This document shows, piece after piece, positions 1 through 5,187 of a DNA stretch of 5,187 nucleotides. Source of the DNA: Bacteroidales bacterium (GTDB lineage Bacteria; Bacteroidota; Bacteroidia; Bacteroidales; VadinHA17); NCBI GenBank assembly GCA_003157055.1, contig PMIG01000111.1:1-5187 (forward strand), written 5' to 3'. The first letter of the stretch is position 1, and each line of letters begins with the position of its first letter. The position numbers and the translations under genes are program-made. The notes under the pieces are model-generated. The model saw nothing but the letters and a program-made list of their open reading frames with translations. It was not told the DNA's origin and did not search any database.

Positions 1-1317
1 ATATTTATCCATCGTTTTATTATAGAGTGAAGTTGAAAGCCTCGGCGTATCATGAGTGGCTGCTACATTCATCATTGCGTCAAGGTTGTTTTCGTTTATC
101 CCTTTGTCGATTCTTTTTATTTCGCTTACAAAACCAGTCGGCGTCAGGACCGGCTCTGCCTGGCCGAAAAATCCTCTTGCCACCCTGTACCACCTGTAGT
201 TCATTATTGCATCAAACTGGTCGCCGGCAAGATATACTGCCGGATCAAGAAACTTGTCGGGCCACTGAAGCCACCATATTTCACCAACAAGGTAAGCATC
301 GGGGTTCACTGATTTGACAACTTTCCTGTATTCACGCCAGAAGCCCATTGGTATCTCGCCTGCAACGTCGAGCCTGAAACCATCAACACCGTCGGAAGGA
401 TTTCCGTCTTTGTTCGGATCAAGCCACCGCTTTGAAACATCAAAGATATGCTGCTTCAGAGTCTCGGAATGGAAGTTCCCCTCAAAGGGCATCACCTTAT
501 TATCGGGAGGCATAATGTCTTTTTTAAATACGGGCATCCATGGATTGTTTCCTCCCCAACCCTGATAGCTTAATTCATCGGCAGGTGTTGAAGGATCGTC
601 AAACTGATTGATAGTGTACCAGTCGGCATAGGGAGAGTTTTTCCCGTTTTTCCTTATATCGTTAAGCGCCCAGAAATCGCGTCCTGTATGATTCCAGGAA
701 TAATCCATAATTACCCTTATGCCTCTTTTATGACACTCATCAATAACTTTCAGAAAAAGCTTGTCAGCTGCAGTCCATTTCCATGTTGAAGGATCCGCAG
801 GATTCTCGGAATTCATGATAGCCACATCGCCTTTTGGATCGGGACCGAAATTCCGGTCTATATGTGCGTAATTTCGTGCGTCGTATTTATGAAGCGAAGG
901 GGAATCGTTGAGCGGATTAAAATATATGGCATTAATGCCGAGAGCACTCAGATAATTAAGCTCATCGAGAACTCCCTGCAGATCACCGCCATATCTCCGT
1001 GCCTGGATCTTTGAGTAGAAACCATTGGCTTTGACACTGTCGAGCCATGGTTCGTGTGCATACCAATCGTGGCCCCATGGAGTGATCTTCCAGTTTGAGG
1101 GCAGCTGGCCGGGAAATGATCCCTTCATATCGGCAGGGGTCGGATCGTTGGTTGTGTCGCCGTTCCTGAACCGCTCTACAAATATCTGGTACCAGATTGC
1201 TTCTTTTGACCATTTTGGAACAGACGAAAGAGATTTGTCATTAGCTTTTTGAGTGCATCCTTGAGTAAGAAGCATCATTACAGATAAAAGCAAAAAAACA
1301 TACCTGAGTGATTTCAT
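1..1317 (-). CDS. GH13 alpha-amylase-family enzyme with lipoprotein-type signal, C-terminus cut off by window edge
   Basis: Hydrolyses alpha-glucosidic bonds in starch-derived glucans by the retaining GH13 mechanism, probably outside the cytoplasm. The frame is open without a stop from the ATG at 1317 to base 1, giving 439 residues; the end of the barrel and the C-terminal beta domain are missing. Residues 1-20 form a signal peptide (K2, R5, then a hydrophobic run) ending TQGC, so C21 is the probable lipidated residue, although T at -3 and Q at -2 are atypical. Catalytic regions: I, DYSWNH (D205, N209, H210); II, GFRLDVA with nucleophile D317; III, VGEIW with acid/base E346; IV, THDTPR with D423. 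Regions II-IV resemble the neopullulanase/cyclomaltodextrinase type, but the N-terminal beta domain common there is absent, because the barrel begins at about residue 40. An acidic DPNKDGNPSDG loop (300-310) just before the nucleophile looks calcium-binding. No Shine-Dalgarno precedes the start. Exact substrate is not resolved; family assignment is firm. Confidence 0.93.
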   Translation of the reverse strand, partial: MKSLRYVFLLLSVMMLLTQGCTQKANDKSLSSVPKWSKEAIWYQIFVERFRNGDTTNDPTPADMKGSFPGQLPSNWKITPWGHDWYAHEPWLDSVKANGFYSKIQARRYGGDLQGVLDELNYLSALGINAIYFNPLNDSPSLHKYDARNYAHIDRNFGPDPKGDVAIMNSENPADPSTWKWTAADKLFLKVIDECHKRGIRVIMDYSWNHTGRDFWALNDIRKNGKNSPYADWYTINQFDDPSTPADELSYQGWGGNNPWMPVFKKDIMPPDNKVMPFEGNFHSETLKQHIFDVSKRWLDPNKDGNPSDGVDGFRLDVAGEIPMGFWREYRKVVKSVNPDAYLVGEIWWLQWPDKFLDPAVYLAGDQFDAIMNYRWYRVARGFFGQAEPVLTPTGFVSEIKRIDKGINENNLDAMMNVAATHDTPRLSTSLYNKTMDKY

Positions 1318-1345
1318 CGATATAACTTAATTTATTATGATGTTC
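1318..1345 (-). promoter_or_regulatory. A/T-rich leader of the downstream amylase gene
   Basis: These 28 bases separate the repeat hairpin from the ATG of the downstream GH13 gene and are almost entirely A and T near the start codon. No GGAGG-like ribosome binding site is present; the nearest purine-rich stretch (GGAAG) is over 30 bases upstream, inside the repeat. An A/T-rich, Shine-Dalgarno-free leader is common in Bacteroidota, where initiation often relies on unstructured leaders. I could not recognise a convincing promoter here, so whether this gene has its own transcript or is co-transcribed with its upstream neighbours is open. Confidence 0.35.
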
Positions 1346-1431
1346 TTCCTTTGTGATCTTCGTGCGTACTTTGTGCTCTTTGTGGTAAAAAAGATTTAAC
1401 CACAAAGGACACAAAGGATAACACAAAGGAA
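1346..1431. repeat. Imperfect inverted repeat (large hairpin) made of CACAAAGG-type units
   Basis: The inner stem pairs 1367-1386 with 1399-1418: 20 positions with two mismatches and one G-T pair, including a perfect 8-bp core (TTTGTGGT against ACCACAAA). The loop is 1387-1398. The outer stem pairs 1346-1355 perfectly with 1422-1431 over 10 bp, separated from the inner stem by an unequal internal loop (11 against 3 bases). The left arm contains four copies of a degenerate 9-bp unit in the TCCTTTGTG orientation (1347, 1356, 1367 and 1376); the right arm carries the opposite orientation. It lies between two same-strand amylase genes and does not code. It resembles dispersed intergenic hairpin elements of the REP/MITE type; no transposase or target duplication is visible. 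A transcript crossing it could fold into a long stem 28 bases before the next start codon. Confidence 0.8.
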
Positions 1432-1440
1432 CACTAAGGG
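1401..1440 (+). repeat. Short tandem array of CACAAAGGA units
   Basis: Three exact copies of CACAAAGGA occur at 1401-1409, 1410-1418 and 1422-1430, followed by a diverged fourth copy CACTAAGGG at 1432-1440. The first two are directly adjacent; three bases separate the second and third, and one base the third and fourth. The first three copies form the right arm of the surrounding inverted repeat, while the fourth lies outside the stem and leads toward the palindrome. The array probably arose by slippage or is part of a family of dispersed repeats. It is far too short and closely spaced to be a CRISPR array. Confidence 0.75.
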
Positions 1441-1448
1441 AGTCACCC

Positions 1449-1470
1449 CAATCCGCCAGCTGGCGGATTG
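1449..1470. repeat. Perfect 22-bp palindrome just after the amylase stop codon
   Basis: The arm CAATCCGCCAG is followed at once by its exact reverse complement. As RNA it would fold as a 9-bp GC-rich stem closed by an AGCT tetraloop. CCC at 1446-1448 can extend the stem by pairing with GGG within 1474-1477, across a three-base bulge (1471-1473). It begins 9 bp beyond the stop codon of the upstream GH13 gene (stop at 1480-1482, minus strand). No U-run follows on the minus-strand transcript, so it is not a canonical intrinsic terminator. It could stabilise the 3' end of the upstream message, weaken read-through, or simply be one unit of a dispersed repeat family. Its direct junction with the CACAAAGG array suggests the two parts belong to one composite element. 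Confidence 0.85.
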
Positions 1471-1479
1471 CCAGGGGCC

Positions 1480-2859
1480 CTATTTTATAAAAACCTTATA
1501 TCCCCACGGATTAAGTGTAAGTTTTACACTTAATGGAATGGTTGTCTTTTCGCCGGTAAAGAATTCGGTGTATTCTCCATCAAGACCTTTAAGATCGGGC
1601 ATGAATGAGACATTCTTTTTGGTCAGATTAAGAAAAACAATGACCCTGTTTCCTCCCTTCTCTCTCGAATATGCGAACACTTTATTATCCCTGTTTGTAT
1701 TGATCTTTACCATTGGGCCTCCGAAATCGCCGTTCCAGAGTGCTTCATTTCCTTTCTTCAGCCTGATAAGGCTCTGATAGAAACCTGTAAGATCACAGCT
1801 ATCCCATTTAATAGGATCCCTGACAAAGAATTTCAATCTCTTGTTCAGGCAATCTTCCTGTCCGCTGTAGATTAGAGGCACAGCCTGATCGGTAAAGATT
1901 AGCGTAGCAGCCATTTTCTGCGCATCTCCCATAAGTGAGTCTATTGTTCCTGCCCAAGAGTTTTCGTCGTGGTTGGTAAGGAATTGCAGGCGATATGCAT
2001 TGTTGGGATATTTGGCCCATTCTTTCTTAAAATACTTTGCAATGGCATTGGCGCTGTCCTTGCCCTGGGCTACGCTGTTCATCAGGTGATGAAGCTCCCA
2101 TGCATAATTCATGTCGAATCCCTTCTCGAGAAAATTATAAGGTTCTTCTATTTCAGCCAGCATAAGAACAGGCCTGATCGTGTTAAGTTCTGTTCTCGCC
2201 CTTTCCCAGAACTCCTTTGGAGTGTTATGCGGATGATCTACCCGGAAGCCGTCAACACCCATCTTTACCCAGAACGACATTGCACTGATCATATAATCCT
2301 GAAGTCCTTTCTTCGACCAGTCGAGCTGAATAACGTCTGTCCAGTCCGTTCCGAGGGGAGGCGTGAATTTGCCTGTTGAATCCTTCTGGTAAAACTCGGG
2401 ATGTTCTGCTGCCAGAGGGTTATCCCATGAAGTATGATTCGGAACCCAGTCGAGCATTACATACATTCCCATGTTATGAGCTTTGTTCAAAACTTCCTTA
2501 AAATCGTCTAGAGTCCCGAATTCAGGATTGACATCCATATAATCCTTCACTGAATAATAGCTGCCAAGTGCTTCTTTCCTGTTTAAGACACCAATAGGAT
2601 TGATTGGCATGAACCATAATACATCGACACCAAGGGCTTTCAGCCTGGGTAGATGCTCCTCAAATGCTTTTAATGTTCCCTCAGGAGTATATTGCCTTAC
2701 ATTCACCTCGTACATTACGATGTTTTTTGACCATTCGGGATGGACAACCTCCGATACGAGAGGCTTGATCTCTTTCTTTTTACTGAAGAGAGTGCATCCT
2801 GCTATAAAGATCGTTACAGCCAGGAACAGGGTTAACAGACTAACGGGCAGCTTTTCCAT
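1480..2859 (-). CDS. GH13 alpha-amylase-family lipoprotein (complete, 459 aa)
   Basis: Endo- or exo-acting alpha-glucan hydrolase of the retaining GH13 family, predicted to be anchored to a membrane outside the cytoplasm. The N-terminus has a short charged start, a hydrophobic stretch and a good lipobox IAGC, so lipidation is expected at C22. The residues after it are basic (SKKKE) and lack the acidic cluster that sends many Bacteroidota lipoproteins to the cell surface, which suggests a periplasmic face. The barrel runs from about residue 45. Region I is DWVPNH (D137, N141, H142); region II GFRVD carries nucleophile D208; region III MLAEIEEP carries acid/base E236; region IV TNHDEN carries D298. 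A small C-terminal beta domain occupies about 385-459, so this is a compact, single-module enzyme. Region II continues unusually as DHPHNTP. The ATG is 19 bp after the GH65 stop, with no Shine-Dalgarno, implying one operon and perhaps coupled translation. Linkage specificity cannot be read from the sequence. Confidence 0.95.
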   Translation of the reverse strand: MEKLPVSLLTLFLAVTIFIAGCTLFSKKKEIKPLVSEVVHPEWSKNIVMYEVNVRQYTPEGTLKAFEEHLPRLKALGVDVLWFMPINPIGVLNRKEALGSYYSVKDYMDVNPEFGTLDDFKEVLNKAHNMGMYVMLDWVPNHTSWDNPLAAEHPEFYQKDSTGKFTPPLGTDWTDVIQLDWSKKGLQDYMISAMSFWVKMGVDGFRVDHPHNTPKEFWERARTELNTIRPVLMLAEIEEPYNFLEKGFDMNYAWELHHLMNSVAQGKDSANAIAKYFKKEWAKYPNNAYRLQFLTNHDENSWAGTIDSLMGDAQKMAATLIFTDQAVPLIYSGQEDCLNKRLKFFVRDPIKWDSCDLTGFYQSLIRLKKGNEALWNGDFGGPMVKINTNRDNKVFAYSREKGGNRVIVFLNLTKKNVSFMPDLKGLDGEYTEFFTGEKTTIPLSVKLTLNPWGYKVFIK

Positions 2860-2878
2860 GGTTTCAGGGTTGAGTTTA

Positions 2879-5187
2879 TTATTTTTCGATCGTTATGGTT
2901 TCTTTGCCGGAAGCAGGTATGCGGTAATTCTTTGAATATACCATAATCTGCAATGTCTTATCTGAAATATTCCGGACGGTAATCTCTTTATGGGTCACTT
3001 TTACTTCAAAGAGTATACCTCTGAACCTGGCATGGAAAGAATATGATTTCCACAGATCAGGTATCATCGGGTGTATCTTCACCTTACTGTCGAGTATACG
3101 CATGCCACCGAACCCTTCGACAATTGCAAGCCAGGTTCCTGCCATACTTGTTATATGAAGGCCATCTCCGACTTCATTGTTGTAATCATCAAGATCAAGA
3201 CGCGCTGTCCTCAGGTAGAGCTCATATGCTCTGGCAGTATTACCGATACGAGAGGCTATGATTGAATGAATGCAGGCCGATAACGATGATTCATGAACAG
3301 TCATGGGTTCATAGAAATCGAAATTCCTTTTAATTGTTTCAAGGTCGAACCTGTCTTCAAACAGATAGAGCCCCTGCAGTACGTCAGCCTGTTTAATGAA
3401 ACACGAGCGGAGTATCCTGTCCCATGACCAGTGCTGGTTAATAGGACGCTCTTCAGCCGGAATTTTATCGGCAGCCATGAGCTCTTTATCTAGGAACCCA
3501 TCCTGCTGAAGGAATACTTTGCGATCGCTGTCAAAAGGGAGGTACATTTTACCAATGACCTTCTGCCATTCTGCTGTCTCCTTCTCAAAATCCAAACCTG
3601 TTTTAACGCTAATCTCATGAAATCGCGGAGGGTTATCTATTTTAAGCTGTTCCAGACAGCTAAGTGTATACGTTAATGTCCATACGGCAAGTGTGTTTGT
3701 GTACCAGTTATTAGAGACATTATTTTCATACTCATTGGGACCGGTGACACCGAGTATCACGTATTTTTTTCTGTAATCGGACCAGGATGCTCTCTGGTTC
3801 CAGAACCGCGAAATGCCTATCAGCACCTCCAGTCCGTAATCGGCCAAATAATCGATATCGCCAGTATGCCTAATATAATTGTAAATAGCAAAAGCAATTG
3901 CGCCGTTACGATGAATCTCCTCAAAAGTGATTTCCCACTCATTATGGCACTCTTCTCCGTTCATGGTTACCATGGGGTAAAGTGCAGCTCCATTTCTGAA
4001 TCCAAGTTTCGCGGCGTTTTTAATGCTGGCATCTAAATGCTTGTACCTGTAGAGTAGAAGGTTCCTTGCTACTTTCTGATCTGCTGTTTTCAGAAAGAAT
4101 GGGAGAGCAAAGGCTTCGGTATCCCAGTAGGTGCTTCCGCCGTACTTTTCACCGGTAAATCCCTTTGGTCCGATATTGAGTCTTTCATCCTTCCCGGTAT
4201 AGGTCTGGTTAAGCTGAAAGATATTGAATCTTATTGCCTGCTGTGCTGCGAGGTCGCCTTCTATCACAACATCTGAATATGCCCATATCTTTCTCCATTC
4301 TGCCCTGTGGTCGGCAAAGAGCTTGTCGAATCCCTTGGCAACGGCTTCTCTCAGCCGTTTTTTGATATCGCTCATAAGTGCATCCTTCGCATTATTCAGC
4401 GAAGAGAGCACGCAAACGTACTTGTCCATTATCAGTTCATCGCCTGAATTTATCAAGGTGCGATATGTGCTGGCAACATATTTTTCACGATTGATTACCA
4501 ATGGTTTTACTATAACAACTTTCCCGTTCCTGGTCAGGGTGCAGGACATCCCGGTTGCGACATGAAAGTCTGTTTTCATTGTCCTCGAAATGATGATCCC
4601 AGTACCTGCGGAGGAAGCTCTTTCTAATTCAGTCCAGAATTTCTTCCCGTAGTTTGCATCTTCATTCCTGACATCGGAATCAATGTAGGAATTGAACTCA
4701 ATTGTCCCGTCAAGATCAACGGACTTGACAGAATACCTGACAATTCCCAGGTCAGGTTCCGACATGCTGAGGAATCTCCTGGTGTTGAAAACGAGTGTTT
4801 TATTCTTCGGAAGGGTTATTTTGAAGCTCCTGTCAAGGAAGCCTTCCTTCATGTTGAGAGTTCTTTTGAAGGATATAATCTTTGCAGTGGCAAGGTCGAT
4901 GGGCCGGCCATTCACAGTGATATCTATTCCAATCCATTTCGGAGCATTCAGAACTTTTGCAAAGTATTCAGGGTAACCATTCTTCCACCATCCTACACGG
5001 GTTTTATCAGGATAATAAACCCCGGCGACATAGGTTCCCTGGAGAGAGTCACCGGAATATTGCTCCTCAAAGTTGGCCCGCTGTCCCATATAGCCGTTCC
5101 CAATCGAAAAGATACTTTCAGACTCCCTGTTCCTGTCGGGGTGAAATCCCTCCTCGATTATTTGCCACTCATCCAGTTTATAGCAAT
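2879..5187 (-). CDS. GH65 glycoside phosphorylase, probable maltose phosphorylase (N-terminal codons beyond window edge)
   Basis: Expected to split maltose with inorganic phosphate into glucose and beta-glucose 1-phosphate in the cytoplasm. The frame is open to the right edge; 768 residues are visible, close to full family length. Numbered from the first whole codon (5185): the conserved opening DEWQIIEEGF starts near residue 5 and SIGNGYMGQRANFEE near 27, so the true start is probably only a few codons outside. An N-terminal beta-sandwich domain spans roughly 10-300, the catalytic alpha/alpha barrel 310-690, then a small beta domain. YWDTE lies at 353-357. HNEWEITFE at 414-422 matches the loop linked to maltose specificity in Lactobacillus enzymes, as I recall it. 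GPNEYENNV contains the general acid E485. KQAD lies at 598-601, and HITSMAGT at 677-684 fits the phosphate site. No signal peptide is visible. It ends with tandem stops TAA TAA, 19 bp before the next gene. Kojibiose or trehalose phosphorylase is less likely. Confidence 0.93.
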   Translation of the reverse strand, partial: CYKLDEWQIIEEGFHPDRNRESESIFSIGNGYMGQRANFEEQYSGDSLQGTYVAGVYYPDKTRVGWWKNGYPEYFAKVLNAPKWIGIDITVNGRPIDLATAKIISFKRTLNMKEGFLDRSFKITLPKNKTLVFNTRRFLSMSEPDLGIVRYSVKSVDLDGTIEFNSYIDSDVRNEDANYGKKFWTELERASSAGTGIIISRTMKTDFHVATGMSCTLTRNGKVVIVKPLVINREKYVASTYRTLINSGDELIMDKYVCVLSSLNNAKDALMSDIKKRLREAVAKGFDKLFADHRAEWRKIWAYSDVVIEGDLAAQQAIRFNIFQLNQTYTGKDERLNIGPKGFTGEKYGGSTYWDTEAFALPFFLKTADQKVARNLLLYRYKHLDASIKNAAKLGFRNGAALYPMVTMNGEECHNEWEITFEEIHRNGAIAFAIYNYIRHTGDIDYLADYGLEVLIGISRFWNQRASWSDYRKKYVILGVTGPNEYENNVSNNWYTNTLAVWTLTYTLSCLEQLKIDNPPRFHEISVKTGLDFEKETAEWQKVIGKMYLPFDSDRKVFLQQDGFLDKELMAADKIPAEERPINQHWSWDRILRSCFIKQADVLQGLYLFEDRFDLETIKRNFDFYEPMTVHESSLSACIHSIIASRIGNTARAYELYLRTARLDLDDYNNEVGDGLHITSMAGTWLAIVEGFGGMRILDSKVKIHPMIPDLWKSYSFHARFRGILFEVKVTHKEITVRNISDKTLQIMVYSKNYRIPASGKETITIEK

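Noticed and set aside
27..565. Plus-strand open frames opposite the left GH13 gene
   Set aside because: They lie antisense to a continuous minus-strand GH13 frame with intact catalytic motifs (for example region II near 361-380 and region III near 330-345); the translated sequences look like shadow coding.
983..1213. Minus-strand 76-codon frame overlapping the left GH13 gene
   Set aside because: It is an alternative frame of the same strand within the conserved N-terminal part of the barrel; the GH13 frame through this region has no break.
1241..1426. Minus-strand 61-codon reading frame covering the repeat and the start of the left GH13 gene
   Set aside because: It translates the CACAAAGG hairpin and then overlaps the signal-peptide region of the amylase in another frame. 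Its protein has no recognisable feature, and the overlapped GH13 frame is clearly the real one.
1376..1431. Bacteroidota-type promoter (TTTG and TAnnTTTG boxes) read from the repeat units
   Set aside because: TTTG occurs in every repeat unit on the minus strand, and the closest match to the -7 box has a three-base spacer and no properly placed upstream box, so the resemblance is likely a by-product of the repeat.
1401..1440. CRISPR-like array
   Set aside because: Units are 9 bp with 0-3 bp between them; no spacers of usable length and no cas genes.
1446..1480. Rho-independent terminator after the complete GH13 gene
   Set aside because: The hairpin is strong, but the minus-strand transcript continues into GGGGTGACTCCC with no U-run.
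1969..2379. Plus-strand 136-codon frame opposite the complete GH13 gene
   Set aside because: Antisense shadow of the barrel, including regions II-IV of the enzyme; no independent sign of coding. The same applies to the plus-strand frame at 2600-2935.
4224..4976. Plus-strand frames opposite the GH65 N-terminal domain
   Set aside because: They are antisense to a well-conserved phosphorylase frame and show no motif of their own.
5087..5089. ATG within the GH65 frame as the true start codon
   Set aside because: The same frame continues upstream to the window edge and encodes conserved family sequence (DEWQIIEEGF and SIFSIGNGY), so this methionine is internal.

Overview
The window holds three minus-strand carbohydrate-enzyme genes and one compact repeat-bearing gap. 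All genes read right to left. In transcription order they are: (1) a GH65 disaccharide phosphorylase, best read as maltose phosphorylase, whose first few codons lie beyond the right edge (2879-5187); (2) a complete GH13 alpha-amylase-family lipoprotein (1480-2859), starting 19 bp after the phosphorylase stop; (3) a second, different GH13 enzyme with its own lipoprotein-type signal peptide (1-1317), whose C-terminus lies beyond the left edge. Coding density is very high; the only non-coding stretch above 20 bp is the 162 bp between genes 2 and 3.

The organism is probably a member of the Bacteroidota. This rests on the pairing of a cytoplasmic GH65 enzyme with lipoprotein GH13 amylases, the style of the protein sequences, the absence of Shine-Dalgarno sequences before the two visible starts, and moderate GC content. 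It is an inference; no rRNA or phylogenetic marker is present.

The genes make sense as a starch/maltodextrin pathway split across compartments. The two GH13 lipoproteins would act outside the cytoplasm, trimming alpha-glucans to short oligosaccharides and maltose. The GH65 enzyme, which shows no signal peptide in the visible part, would split imported maltose with phosphate into glucose and beta-glucose 1-phosphate. A beta-phosphoglucomutase and a sugar transporter would be expected nearby but are not in the window.

The gap at 1318-1479 carries an imperfect inverted repeat built from 9-bp units of the CACAAAGGA type (1346-1431), an extra degenerate unit, and a perfect 22-bp palindrome (1449-1470) placed 9 bp after the stop of gene 2. 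This is the only part of the window not explained by ordinary genes. It looks like a dispersed, REP- or MITE-like intergenic repeat, and may form RNA structures between the two amylase messages. I did not find a new biological system here; the enzymes are recognisable family members with intact catalytic residues.
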